Part shown: positions 32,007 to 42,974 of the stretch, in pieces
Layout: each line of letters opens with the position of its first letter
How positions within the stretch are numbered: position 1 is the stretch's first letter
Origin: Semisulcospira habei
Lineage: Eukaryota; Mollusca; Gastropoda; Semisulcospiridae
DNA: 64,000 nt
NCBI GenBank assembly: GCA_036245525.1
Contig: BTPG01000007.1
Location: 161,379,452-161,443,451 of the forward strand
Direction: 5' to 3'
The notes under the pieces: model-generated
Seen by the model: only the letters and a program-made list of their open reading frames with translations
The model's database searches: none
Told to the model about the DNA's origin: nothing
Translations under genes and position numbers: made by a program

Positions 32007-32411
32007 CTTGACCTCCTCTTCCTCCTTCGCTTCCTCCTCTTCATTCTCTTCCTCCTCGTCATTGTCAAATTTGAACAGGTGTCTGTTGGTGATAGCTTCC
32101 TCCAGCATGTCGTCAAAGGATCGGATGGACTCGCAAAACTTCCTCTGCCTCCCGAACACCAGGTTCCACTTTCTCAGCACGTCTCGCTTCTGGCTCTCAA
32201 TGTTTACGCGAGATCGCACGGTGTCTTTATCGTATTTAGACAGCATCTTTTTCAAGGCTTTCTTCTCGTGCCGATTGTACCGGTAGATGACCTCTCCTGT
32301 CCGGCTCTTGGACACGCTGATCGCCCCTTTGAGAACCCGGATCATCTCCAGAGTCTTGCGTTTGTCCGTCTCACTGTCGATGGTGTACAGGGCTTCAATG
32401 CACGCCTCCAT
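32007..32411 (-). CDS. Exon 1 (start codon) of an uncharacterised charged protein
   Basis: Minus strand. ATG at 32411-32409 lies in AAAATGG, a good initiation context, and an in-frame TGA occurs 10 codons upstream. The frame runs 135 codons to a GTCAAG|GTGAGA donor at 32007, phase 0. The protein begins MEACIEALYTIDSETDKRK and continues through a basic, helical region (VIYRYNRHEKKALKKMLSKY, then KWNLVFGRQRKFCESIRSFD). It ends in an acidic run of mostly Glu. With exons 2 and 3 it gives 349 residues. Codon use and the absence of stops set it apart from its surroundings. Function unknown; no homolog was recalled with confidence. Confidence 0.7.
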
Positions 32412-33180
32412 TTTGGCTTTGTGTGTGGCCCAACGCAGTCACAAATAATACGTCAGTGTGTTTGTCACTAGTCGTTCAATTGAAAAGTGTAGGAGGTCGA
32501 TTAATTGGCCAAACTGAAATCCGTCGGCCACGTCTTCATAGTCCACATGCCCCTATCCCAGATCGCTCCCGGAGACTGACGCTGAAGAACACTCCACCGC
32601 TAGCTTCACGGTGAATGTGATGTTAAATTGACACAGCATTCGAAACAAGGTGAACTTGAAATGTGCAGTAGCAACATCCAGCCAGCTAGTGTCTTGGGGT
32701 GGTGGTAATCTGCCAAGAAGGAGTTGTTTCTCCACTCAGCATCCGCGGACTGCGACGAGCATGGACCACTCCGGCTGCTGTTCAGTGTGGCGTCGATTTC
32801 GTCTCAAACACAAAAAAAGACAAACGTTTAAAAAAAAAATGCATGAACATGACGTAGTATGCAATTTGTATCATGCAGATCACAGGCTTGGGTGGAAAGA
32901 TGCGTTTTCTCGATATCTGTTAATGTCCAATATTCATCTCTTCTGTTCATTGTGAAAGAAGAAAATGTCTTCTTTCACAGTGAACAGACGATGTAAATAG
33001 GCCTACTGTGTACAGTGATACACATCGTGAAACGTATTCCAGCGTGTGACGCGGACGGCCTTAGCCTGACTATACATACAAAATCTGACAGTGGCAGAAG
33101 ACTCATTGCCACAGGAGTCTGTCAGATCAGACACTATGCCTTTTACAGATGGAATGGAACAGACGATCCTAGATACATAA
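32412..33180. promoter_or_regulatory. Upstream region of the three-exon gene; no clear promoter motif
   Basis: Sequence 5' of the exon 1 ATG on the minus strand. It has no obvious TATA box at a sensible spacing. It contains small hairpins at 32937-32985 (GAAGAAGAAAATG region) and 33085-33126 (TCTGACAGTGGCA...). Listed as location only. Confidence 0.25.
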
Positions 33181-33275
33181 GGACGAGCGAAAGAAATGCG
33201 ACCTTTTTGGAATCATCGGAAACACTTTTAGCGTTTCCGACGATCCCAAAAAGGTCGCATTTTTTGGGCTCGTCA
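33181..33275. mobile_element. Palindromic element (ATGCGACCTTTTTGG stem)
   Basis: GACGAGC...AATGCGACCTTTTTGG and CCAAAAAGGTCGCATT...GCTCGTC flank GTTTCCGA / TCGGAAAC. About 95 bp, non-coding. Confidence 0.75.
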
Positions 33276-34425
33276 GTATACAATACGACGTTGATATTGT
33301 AACACAACCTGTTTGCCTTTTGCGTGTTCAAATAAGCCGAGGATAAGTCCGTTTGACTCCCACAGTGGCACGAAATAAGTACGATAACAGCAGGAGTTGT
33401 GGACGATCTTCTCACCTCTCTACCCTCGTAGGGTCTACTCGAACATTCCTCAGCCTATCATACTTGGTTACGTGCCGGTAGAGTCGGAATCTTTATCCCA
33501 TTCTTCCCCTTTGTCTTAAAGTTACAGTCGTTCACTTCAACTCTTGCCACTCTCTCGATACGAGGATGTAAACGGAGTGTGATGTCTGCCTGGCAGGAGG
33601 GACAGATTCTCACAAACCACTGCGCCTGCAGGGGCTCATGAGAATCTATGCCTCTTGCAGATGGTAGGTTTTAATTAGTCTGAGGGACGAACCTCACTCG
33701 TCCCAAGACAATGACAATTTTGAGACAATTTTCGACCAGGGCGCTCGTAATCATCAGCAGGCAATACGGAAAGGTATTGTTGTTAGGCATATTTCTGTCG
33801 TTTTAATTTTGGATGATCTTAGTCTAGGTGTCAGTCTGTGCTGAACTACCACTGAACTATCACAGCTTGAAGGTCGAGCCACCGCCCGTTGACGTGTTTC
33901 AAGGCTGAGTAACTGAAACGTTTAGTGCGCAGACACGCGCTGAATAGTAGTTGTATAATTTATTTGACGCACTGAAACTTAAAGTCTGGAGGCATTAATT
34001 AAGTTAATCTGGCACTACCATCAAACAGTCACGAAAAACCAAGACCCAAAGACCCGAGAGGCGACAAGAACCACTGGCAAGGACTAAATCGTAATACAAC
34101 TAATAATAGTGTCTACATTTTCAAAGTATACAACATAACAAAATGGAGAACTTAAAAGGGCATGTCCGACTACTATATATTAAACCGCCTTGTCCTTCCT
34201 GAATTATCATAGTCGATCCATCTCCCGCTGTGACTGTCAAGGCTGAGAATTAAAACTAAACACACAGACCCACAACGATGGGATAATCATATAATTTGTT
34301 TGACGTATGTGCAGTGAACTGATTGGATGTTGGCAAGTATTACATAGAATCAAATCGTGCATAATCTGCTAATCGAGAGAAATTTAGTTAGCACCTTTGC
34401 TCTTCTCCTTCTTTCCCTCCCTCAT
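33276..34425. other. Non-coding stretch
   Basis: Holds a half family D hairpin (33616-33663, CAGGGGCTCATGAGAATCTA TGCC) and a decayed family A right arm near 34197-34235 (CCTGAATTATCATAGTCGAT). No exon was recognised. Confidence 0.5.
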
Positions 34426-34680
34426 ATCAATCAGTCAGTCAATGAATGAATGAATGAATGAATGAATGAATCAATCAATCAATCAATCAATGGATCAAAG
34501 AATGATCAATCAATGAATCAATCAACGAATCAATAAATGAATCAATCGATGATCAATCAATGAATCAATCGATGATCAATTAATGAATCAATCAATGAAT
34601 AAAAATTTTTGTCTGTCAGTCAGTCAGTCAATCGACCAACCGACCGATCGATCGATCAATCAATCACTCAACTAATGAAT
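34426..34680. repeat. Degenerate AATC/AATG tetranucleotide region
   Basis: Mixed CAGT, AATG, AATC and ATCG units with interruptions; an older relative of the pure CAAT tracts. Confidence 0.85.
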
Positions 34681-34941
34681 CAGTCTCATTCGGTACGTTA
34701 CTATAACCGCAACCATGGATGAAAATGAATGCGAAGTGTGAATAGCCCGGCATACAACAGAAAACAAACGAAAAATCTACATACAATACAATATAGTCCT
34801 TACAATGCGAGTGGGTCTGGTAAATCATTGCGCTTGACCTGTTCAGCCAATCACTTTGTCGCTACGAAAGTCATGTACTACCGCAGGCAGCGGTTTTCTT
34901 TCACACTTAAACACTCGGTTTTTCAGCTAGTCCGTTTCACC

Positions 34942-35009
34942 TGCAAGAAACATAGATTTTCATTGAGCCCCTGCTGTCGCAGGGGCTTATGAAGATCTAT
35001 GTCTCTTGC
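34942..35009. mobile_element. Family D hairpin element
   Basis: GCAAGAAACATAGATTTTCA...CATGAAGATCTATGTCTCTT around CCCTGCTGTCGCAGGGG; several arm mismatches. Confidence 0.75.
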
Positions 35010-35179
35010 GCCTAATTTATTTCCTGCTGTGCTCCTTTGACGAAAATAGCAATCGCAATTGACGGCACCCAGAGAATCAGTCTTTTCATTGCTGCCGGTT
35101 CATTTGAAGCTAACTTGCCCGTAAAGAGGAGAAAGACATTCGATGACTGTAGGGGCCACAAAGGTGCTACCAGACAGAT

Positions 35180-35398
35180 CAACCCGTTCAGTGTCAAGAA
35201 AAATATGAATGCCACCCAACTGCAAGAGGTATCGATCCTCATGAGCCCCCGCAGTTGCGGGGGCTCATGAGGATCGATACCTCTTGCTGAGACCACTTTG
35301 AATCCATGTTCCTGGGACAACTCTAGGGTTTCTGTTTGTGCTGAATCAACGAAGACTTCAGAAACGCAATCTGCGTCAGCTGGCTCTGAGTGGGTTAA
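35180..35398. mobile_element. Family D hairpin element, full length
   Basis: Starts TCAACCCGTTCAGTGTCAAG and ends TGAGTGGGTTAA. Stem 35222-35287 is perfect, with a variant ATCGATCC/GGATCGAT compensated on both arms. Paired changes of this kind suggest arm conversion or replication through the hairpin. Confidence 0.8.
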
Positions 35399-35610
35399 AG
35401 TTCCTTTTATCGATTTTGTGCTGTGACGCCATTTAACACGCCACAGGCACTAAAGCGAAGACTGTAACAGAAAGTCTATAAACCACAACAAAGAATATCT
35501 AGAATGAACAAAGTCACGGTTTATTTGTCGAAGAAAAGCAGACGTGATATCAAAGCTGGACAGGAACATTTGTGAAAAGCAAATTCATACGTGTTGGTGT
35601 GTGGCGTGGA

Positions 35611-35703
35611 GGGGGGGGGGGGGGGGGGAGGAGGGGGTGGGCGGGGGTGGGTGGGGTGGGGTGGGGGTGGGGGTGGGGATGGGGGTGGGTGGGTGGGTGG
35701 AGG
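35611..35703. repeat. G-rich low-complexity tract
   Basis: GGGTGG, GGAGG and poly-G over about 90 bp; potential quadruplex former. Confidence 0.85.
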
Positions 35704-35930
35704 GTGTCGTGTACCAGTCAGTCAGATTAAAGCTATGTAAGATCAACCCATGAGTGAGTTTCATTACACGATAGTGCTGTTTTCGTCGTCAACAACATTT
35801 GATTAATACTTTGCTTTTCCAAAATGAAAACATGTTACCGTCTCACAATTACGCATGACTCAGCGCAGCCACCCTATGGTTACTATTAGTTGTATTACGA
35901 GTTAGGCTTTGCAAGTGGATCTTGTCGTCT

Positions 35931-36030
35931 CGAGGGTCCGATCAGGGAGTTTTTTCGAAATAAACTCCCTGAGGGCTTTCGACTTTCACCATCGAAATCA
36001 ACTCCCTGATCCGACTCGAGAGTCGACAAG
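35931..36030. mobile_element. Palindromic element, first of an adjacent pair
   Basis: CTTGTCGTCTCGAGGGTCCG...CGACTCGAGAGTCGACAAG with inner GATCAGGGAGTT / AACTCCCTGATC. Confidence 0.75.
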
Positions 36031-36033
36031 AAC

Positions 36034-36163
36034 CATCGTCCCACAGTGATCTGTCTGTGGTCCTACCAAGTTCTTTCTCTACAAAATTGGTCCAACAATA
36101 AACAATGCAATTTTGTAGAGAAAGAACTTGATAGGACCACAGACAGATCACTGTGTGACGATG
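36034..36163. mobile_element. Palindromic element, second of an adjacent pair
   Basis: CATCGTCCCACAGTGATCTG...CAGATCACTGTGTGACGATG with a long inner stem GTTCTTTCTCTACAAAATTG / inverse around GTCCAACAATAAACAATG. About 57-bp arms. Confidence 0.8.
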
Positions 36164-37034
36164 CTGCTCAATATAATTTGTGTACCCAGTCCAAAACAAA
36201 ACTTTACTTTCGCTTCGTGCCCTCCATTCTGTGCGTCCATTTTAGGTTATCATACCGAGAATATAATGGACACCGAAAAATAAAATGCATATTCACAAAA
36301 ACTATTTTAATTCAGTTTAATTTATAAGCAAAGTTTAGCAATGAAACACCTATAGCATCAATGTGGATAATAACTTGAAAAATAAAAAAATAGTAGCGAA
36401 CAAACAAAAAAACCCATGACATCCACTATAGGTGCTAGGTGAAGCAGACCACAGTTTTGTTGACGCAAGGGAGCTAACTGTGTTGTGATTTTGAGCGTGT
36501 GGCTGTTCCGTCTACCTTCTACGCTAATACAGTTTCGGTGTTTTTTTTAAATTTTTTTTATTTTTAGCTTGGAATGTTGCATTTCGCGACTCTAGTTTAC
36601 GCTACATATCTACAAAAATGAAGGTTTCAAGTTATAGGTTAGTGTCTTTAGCCTTTTGTACTCTTTGCATCGCTTTTTACGGACTCCACGTTCAATCGGA
36701 GTGCCGAAGCACACGATGACAGCGATTGCACGTACACGGACGATAAAAGTATCTTCGGCATTTGTGAAGAACGGCAAGTTTAAAATTAATCAAAGTGTTA
36801 ACGTTGTCATAGTTGAAAAGGATGCAGTAGTGTTGCAGCAGAACAGTATTTTGTGATTTATTTCGTAAGACCCTGGCTCGAGAATCCATCAACAACTTTG
36901 CGGGCCAGGGACACAAGGCTTTTCGGGAAGGAAAGTATATCGAGCAAGCTCATGAATAATTAATTTGCTTGTTATACAATATATCAGTACATGTGTCAAA
37001 GAAGGGGAAAAAATATGGAGTGGGTATATATATG
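36164..37034. other. Non-coding stretch, no gene seen
   Basis: AT-rich; open frames are short and unrecognised. Confidence 0.4.
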
Positions 37035-37300
37035 CACTGGTCGTGATCGGACGGACCAAGGGTCCTAAACGGGATCGCACAGTGCGCAGTTCATGTTCGG
37101 ACGGACGAAAGATCCTATATAGGATCACATAGGGCACGGGCCACGATCGGACCAAGAGTTTAGATGTAAGATCTCAAACTGCACCGGTCATTTTCGGACC
37201 AAAACATCCTATAGAATCGTCACAGTAAACTGCACTGCGCATGGTCGGACCAAAGATCCTACAGGCTCTTTGGTCCGACCATGACCAGTGCAGTGTGTAG
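37035..37300 (+). repeat. ~50-bp tandem repeat ending in an inverted unit
   Basis: Five imperfect units with TCGGACGGACCAAGGGTCCT or CGGACCAAAGATCCTA plus GCACYGGTC. The last unit is mirrored at once (GATCCTACAGGCTCTTTGGTCCGACCATGACC region, 37255-37297), which gives a terminal palindrome. Confidence 0.75.
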
Positions 37301-38510
37301 GTAAGGAAATGTTTCTTCTGTTTTAACTTCAGCCTCACGTTGATATATTGCGATATTATGGTTTCAACACGTGGCCTCTCGCACTGCTTTTAAGCTGTTT
37401 TCATATCGCGACGCGGCAGCTGCGCTGTAGGCCACGGAACACAGTGCCGTTTCCGTACTGTCCAGTCTCTTAGCCATAGTCAGTCCCAGGCATCCCCTAA
37501 TATTTCAATCCCTTAAAAAACACTACTGCCCACCAGCTGCACATTTGCCATGCACAAAATAACAATAAAAACAGCACATTGACAGTCTCATTTCTTGGCT
37601 ATGAACCCGATTCCTTACCAACCCCACACCCAAGCACAGTTGAAATCAGCGTGCCCCTCAAATCACTACGTCAATGGCAACTCAACATAGGCCCAGAATT
37701 GTCCACTGGATAAGCTCAGGATGGTATGAATCAAAGCACCAAACATGTCTCCTCTCATCTAACCAAAAATTTCCAGCAAATTCCAACATACAGCCCTACT
37801 ACAATTTTTTAAACAAGGCAAAAATTATTTTTTAAAACACCTGTCTTCTTACTGCCTGAACTGCCCAAATTTGACTATGTAATGTGACCTGTAAGCGGCC
37901 CGACAAAAAGGTAGATGGGCGGCAGGCGAAAAATCGCTTGGTGTGTTTTCCATATAATGCGGCGCGACAAAATGAGATTTCGCGCCTTTGTTTTGGATTA
38001 GAAAAATGGCTCCAATTTGGTGCGTACTGAAAACCACGCCCCCTTCACTGAGACTGAAATGGCAGGGAAATCGCCTTTGAGTCGCTTGACCGAGATAGAA
38101 CATTTCGTTTCGTCGCTGTCGCCTTGCTTCCGCATTGCGCTGATTTAAACACTCAGTTCTCCTTCATTTCAAAAGTTCTCGATTATTCTACCTGTCGCCA
38201 CCACTGTCGATATGGACACACAGCTTTAGTGGGCTTGTCAGTACCGGGCGCTTATAAAGCTCTCGCGAAGAACCCGAAGCATTGTATATGCATCAGTCGA
38301 CTGGCGCCTTTGCCCAACTTGTAGTACCCAGCTTGTAGTACAGCTTTGGTGGGCAGTGGGATTTATTTCAACGTCAGACGGGTCTGCGGGTGCCAGGATC
38401 AAGTCGATTATCCGGATTAGCGTCACAGGTCCCGAATTCGTGAACCATAGATCGCGCTGAAAAAAGTGTTAGGGTTATGCATAGCGTTTGAAAAAAATAA
38501 AAAATAAAAA
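37301..38510. other. Non-coding stretch, no gene seen
   Basis: Mixed sequence; a GCTTGTAGTAC direct repeat near 38318-38342. No domain or splice-supported exon was recognised. Confidence 0.4.
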
Positions 38511-38515
38511 AAAAA

Positions 38516-38740
38516 TAACCCCTTAACTGTCGCAAACGTTAACCCATCTGCAAGAGACTTAAATCCTCATGAGCCCCCGCATTCGCGGGGGCTCATGAGG
38601 ATTTAAGTCTCTTGTTAGTCTGGTGTTCTTTATGAAATGCTTGGCCTCAAGTTTCATTGTTCTCTTCACGCGAATGTCGGTCACTGTGCAGTGATTTCAC
38701 TGAGACGCGAAATTCGCGATCAGTGGCTTCACCGGGTTAA
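38516..38740. mobile_element. Family D hairpin element, full length
   Basis: Left TAACCCCTTAACTGTCGC, right TCACCGGGTTAA, stem 38550-38614 with the compensated variant GACTTAAATCC / GGATTTAAGTC. Confidence 0.8.
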
Positions 38741-39053
38741 ACTAATACAAGCACGTGTACAATCGTCAGCCTTCAGAAATGGTAGCAGCAAGAAGTAGTC
38801 ACCTCATGAGTCCTAGCATGTACGAGGACCCGTGCGCCATTCATGGTGGATCATGCCCCATCGGCTGTAGAGTTCGATTAGTTCAAAGGGTGGGCCGCTA
38901 GGTTTGGGAGGGACCGACTTCTTGTTAGGAAGTGCCTAGACACGATGACGTGCTTTCAAGACCTGGGGGAGGGGGGAGGGGTTTGGGGGTGGGGGTGGGG
39001 GGTGGGGTGGGGAGGTAGGACGCCGGAAGGAAGAACGATTACATTAACCCCTT

Positions 39054-39271
39054 CCTTTGCCACTGGACGCAGATCGTGTCTTTGAAATCTTTCTCATTCT
39101 CAACACCCAAAAGCTCTGTTTATCTGTCCAAGGGAAGATATTTTGAAAGTGGGAGTCATCAAGAGGCATAGATCCTCATGAGCCCCCGCAGCTGCGGGGG
39201 CTCATGAGGATCTATGACTCTTGCATAATTTGTGGATTGCTGGTCGTGTTCCGGGGCAGTGAAGGGGTTGA
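39054..39271. mobile_element. Family D hairpin element, full length, opposite orientation
   Basis: Left TTAACCCCTTCCTTTGCCAC TGGACGC, right GGGGCAGTGAAGGGGTTGAT, stem 39160-39224. The non-palindromic flanks are reversed relative to 31755-31969, which shows that the element inserts in both orientations. Confidence 0.8.
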
Positions 39272-39347
39272 TGGTAAGTCACATCACATGATCACCCAAT
39301 GTGTTCGTCATCTTCACGCATTTTCAACTTTGACTTTTGTGTGCCGG

Positions 39348-39414
39348 TCTGTGCCGGTCTGTGATTTTGGACCTTACGGCTTTCAGCCGTAAGGTCCAAA
39401 ATCACAGACTGGCA
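39348..39414. repeat. Perfect palindrome
   Basis: GTCTGTGATTTTGGACCTTA CGGCT and its exact inverse around TTC; a duplicated GTGCCGGTCT precedes it. Confidence 0.8.
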
Positions 39415-39719
39415 CGCTTATTATTTTTGCTGGAACTGATGAGTGTCCAGTTGTATAAACCGTGACATGCTCTGTCCGTTGAGTGAACACTTACAGACGG
39501 ATTCTTACATGTGTGTCTACAAACTAAAATGAGTAAAAGAATGTATATTCATTGTAAGATACGAACAGAACTTTGAAAAGATAGAATCGATAATTTGATG
39601 CATTTTACTTCTCCATTAGTCCAAAACTATTTCTTATATTAGTTATTTTCATAAGCTTAACTTTTCACTGTTGACAAACAAACAAACAACAACAGCAAAA
39701 GAGCACACCACCAAATGGG

Positions 39720-39810
39720 TGTTTGGTGTTTTTTTTTTTTTTTTTTTTTTTTTTTGGGGGGGGGGGGGTTGTTTTTTGTGTGTGGCTTGTTTGTTTGTTT
39801 GTTTGTTTTG
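39720..39810. repeat. Poly-T/poly-G and TTTG repeat
   Basis: A run of about 27 T, then 11 G, then GTTT repeats. Confidence 0.9.
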
Positions 39811-39930
39811 AGCGGGTGGAACACTTATTTGGTCTTTCTAGGTTGACTCCATTTAATTACAAAGTGTCTGCTTGTTGAGGAATGCGTTATTTGACTTTGG
39901 ACTACAGCTGCTCTGAGTTGGCAAAAGACA

Positions 39931-40085
39931 TTAACACATTCAGCCCTGACGCACTACAGCATATCGGCGCCAAGCTAATCTGGCACTACCCTTGAATTAT
40001 CATGGTCGATCCATCTCCTGCAACAGGTGCATAGTCGATAGATGACGCCTCCAAAATTTGGGAAATACGTGCTGAAATGAGTTAA
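39931..40085. mobile_element. Family A element lacking its left stem arm
   Basis: The left end TTAACACATTCAGCCCTGAC passes via ACAGCATATCGG directly into the right arm GCGCCAAGCTAATCTGGCAC. The ~60-bp left stem is gone, so this copy no longer folds. Confidence 0.75.
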
Positions 40086-40150
40086 GTCCGTTTTTGTGAA
40101 AAGCGAGACAGTGTTTTCAGTGACAGAGCATTTACAAAATATATCATTTT

Positions 40151-40368
40151 TTTTAAAACACATTCTGCCCCAGGACCGAAATCCCAAAAGTTGGAAGTTG
40201 CCCTCTGAAATCCTGTATTACACTTCTAGAGCCAGATCGAGCATGATAGTTTAAGGGTGGTGCCAGAATAGCTTGGCGCCCATGGGCGCCAAGCTATTCT
40301 GGCACCACCCTTGAACTATCATGCTCGATCCATGTCTTGCTGTGGTGCCTTGGGGCTGAATGAGTTAA
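40151..40368. mobile_element. Family A hairpin element
   Basis: Left AACACATTCTGCCCCAGGAC, right TTGGGGCTGAATGAGTTAA. Palindrome 40235-40330 uses the compensated GATCGAGCATG / CATGCTCGATC variant. Confidence 0.8.
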
Positions 40369-40798
40369 GACACCGCCGCGGTCTTCGACATGTTTCACTT
40401 TACACGCTACTCTGCCCCCAAAATAAATAAATAATTACAAACACTTTCACTATATCGTGAATGCGAATTCAAATGTCTGTAGGTATTCGGCTAAATATAT
40501 CACTTACCTTGGCCATCATGTCGAAGAAATCGAGTTACACCACAAAACATCTAAAGTGTATTAGTTACTGTAGTTTCTGGTTGATCACCTTTACTATGCA
40601 CCTGAGAGCACGCACCTCTCACTACTGAGCTTAAGTGAGTGGTGCCAGCCGTGTAAGAGACTTAACATTCTGGCAGGGCCAGGCTTTGGGGGGCGACGCT
40701 TGGCTCAAACGGTCAACGTCGTGAAACGGCAGGCACTCAGGCCAAGTTTAGCTCCAACGATCTATGTCGCCAAACGAGAGAAACTTAAAAAAAAAAAG

Positions 40799-41035
40799 GT
40801 TAATGCATTCAATACTGACAGTCTACGGCAAGAGATGTATCGATCATGCTAGTTCAAGGATGGTGCCGGAGTAGAGACTGGCGCCCTCAGGCGCCAGTCT
40901 ATTCAGGCACCACCCTTGAACTAGCATGGTCGATCTGTCTTCGAAGGTACTTTGTAGTCTTTTAAAGGACAACTCCCAACTTTTGGGAATTTCGGACCTT
41001 CGTGTGTACAATGTCTTAAACGTCTTTTGTCCACC
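40799..41035. mobile_element. Family A hairpin element, diverged
   Basis: Left TTAATGCATTCAATACTG, palindrome 40839-40936 with arms GATCATGCTAGTTCAAGGAT and centre GACTGGCGCCCTCAGGCGCC. The right terminus is decayed. Confidence 0.7.
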
Positions 41036-41309
41036 GCGAAGGTAATTTACAAGGCGGGGCACTGTACAGGGTCTAAACAAAATTTGACGTCAGCTGGGTT
41101 GGAACCCGCGACCTTTTAGACGAGAGTCGAGCGCTCGACATCCTCAGAAATTGAGTTGAAGCTAGGCTCCAACGGTCAATGTCGGCCAACGACGGAAAGC
41201 AGTCGAGAGTCAATGTCGTTCAGTTACAAAATCGTACACGTCTGTGTTATAGGTCTTCAGTGTCCGTTTTCTGTCCTGTTTCTTTACCACGGAGACTGGA
41301 TCAGCGAAT

Positions 41310-41521
41310 TAACCCATTTTAACCCAAGGCCGCGTTTCCTAAATTTTAGAGGCTTCACCTAACGACTATGTGTCTGCTGAAGGAGATGGATCGACCAAGA
41401 TAATTCAAGGGTAGTGCCAGATTAGCTTGGCGCCTGATGGCGCCAAGCTAATCTGACACTGCCCTTGAATTATCATGGTCGAGCCATCTCCTGCTGTAGT
41501 GCGTCAGGGCTAAATGGGTTA
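41310..41521. mobile_element. Family A hairpin element, full length
   Basis: TTAACCCATTTTAACCCAAG at the left, GGGCTAAATGGGTTAA at the right; palindrome 41389-41485. Its right TTAA is followed at once by a LINE 3' fragment. Confidence 0.8.
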
Positions 41522-41522
41522 A

Positions 41523-41890
41523 CCACAGCTACGTTCTAGTGCCCCCATTGCCCTCGCAGGTCACAATGTGACTCCAGGATTGGCTTGGCCAGGCACTCCC
41601 GCACCCACAAATAGAAGTCATGCACATTGACGACATCAATGATCGGCTTTCGATGGTCTACCCATTATTATTATCATTACCGCTCGGCAGAAAAGACGCG
41701 TAGTTAGGCGTCTTTGGCGCCGAACGGTATCGTCTGTAACTGTGGGGAGAGTCGACGCTGTCTTTCTGCGAGCTCTGGCACTTGCGATCTTTTCGCGCCG
41801 ATCCAGTGTGTTCAAAGAGCGTGCATGCTTTCCTGGTGGCGGGACGCCAGCCAGATTTGCCTTGCGCTTGCGCCTTTTCTACCGAGAGGC
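41523..41890. mobile_element. LINE 3' end in two inverted pieces
   Basis: 41523-41665 is the plus-strand 3' end (GTGCCCCCATTGCCCTCGCA, zinc-finger tail and ATGGTCTACCCATTATTA). 41735-41880 is the adjoining upstream part but on the minus strand (GTCTTTCTGCGAGCTCTGGC). Both match 9726-10015. Between them is a small hairpin TACCGCTCGGC...GCCGAACGGTA. The arrangement looks like a 5' inversion during insertion, or two separate events. Confidence 0.7.
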
Positions 41891-42003
41891 ATCTGGTCAG
41901 TAACAGTCAAGGGGTTAAAATCTTTCTGTAAACGCCGTAAGCCCTTATGTACCTAGGCGGTACGTGGTGGTTCATTAAATTCTCTGCCTGTTGACGGTAA
42001 TAT

Positions 42004-42215
42004 TTAACCCCATCACCTCCGTGAAATGCGAACACAGTCAAAAAAATGCAAGAGACATAGATGTCCGGCAGCTGCCGGGTCTCGCGAGGATCTACGCCTC
42101 TTGCTGACACCACTTTGTATCCATGTTCCTTGGACGGTTTGGGGTCTCTGGCTTTGAATTAACAATGATGTGAGAACCGCAACTGATCTGCGTCCACTGG
42201 CAGTGAAGGGGTTAA
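42004..42215. mobile_element. Family D hairpin element, full length, decayed stem
   Basis: TTAACCCCATCACCTCCGTG at the left and CACTGGCAGTGAAGGGGTTAA at the right. The stem 42048-42104 is shortened (CCGGCAGCTGCCGG centre). Confidence 0.8.
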
Positions 42216-42577
42216 TCCTTGCCGCGTTCAGTAGGGGCCTTGACTGTGACTATGATCACTCCAACAACCAAAGGTAATCCCAAATCCGTATGTGAAACCC
42301 CCGCAGACTACTCAGAAGTGCTGCAGATATAAACGGCGCAGGTACTCGCGTAAGTCTGTGCGACTTGCTGTCACACGTTACACGCGTGTTCCTCACCCAT
42401 TTGAGGTCCTCGGGTGTTAACACTTCACTATCAGCGCCGTCTACAAGGTCCTAGAACGATGTCTCCGAAAACCATCGCATATCGCTTGGCAGTCACCTCT
42501 TCGGTCTACAGCAGACAGCACGTATTCAAATCGGGATAACATCGTCTGCTTTTACCACATGGATATAAAAGATTTCA

Positions 42578-42645
42578 GCAAGAGGGGTAGATCCTCATGA
42601 GCCCCCGCAACTGCGGGAGCACATGAGGATCTATGCCTCTTTTGC
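42578..42645. mobile_element. Family D hairpin
   Basis: GCAAGAGGGGTAGATCCTCA...CACATGAGGATCTATGCCTC TTTTGC around CCCGCAACTGCGGG. Confidence 0.75.
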
Positions 42646-42789
42646 GTTAGGGTGTCGCACTTTGTGCCCCAGAAGTGATATCCTCGGTGGTTTCCGGGCT
42701 TAAAAGCCGGCTGTCGGCGGATTCTGCAGAGAGAGTCAGCGGCACTCACTTGGACGTTGCGCGGACCATGCACACTCAGTGGCACGTGA

Positions 42790-42974
42790 CGTTTTCGCTG
42801 CCAGTGGGCGCAAAATTATGTCTTTGAAAGCAGGCCAAGTTCAACACGGATATGAATTGGGGCACAGCAAGAGGCAAACAACCTCATGAGCCCACGATTG
42901 CGCGGACCCATGAGGCTCTTTGCCCCTCTTGCAGATGGGGGATGTTAGCATTTCATTGGCAGGGAGGGGTTTAA
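42790..42974. mobile_element. Family D element, first member of a D-A-B chain
   Basis: Left part CGCTGCCAGTGGGCGC, stem 42868-42933 (decayed), right end ATTGGCAGGGAGGGGTTTAA. Its final TTAA (42971-42974) begins the next element. Confidence 0.75.
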
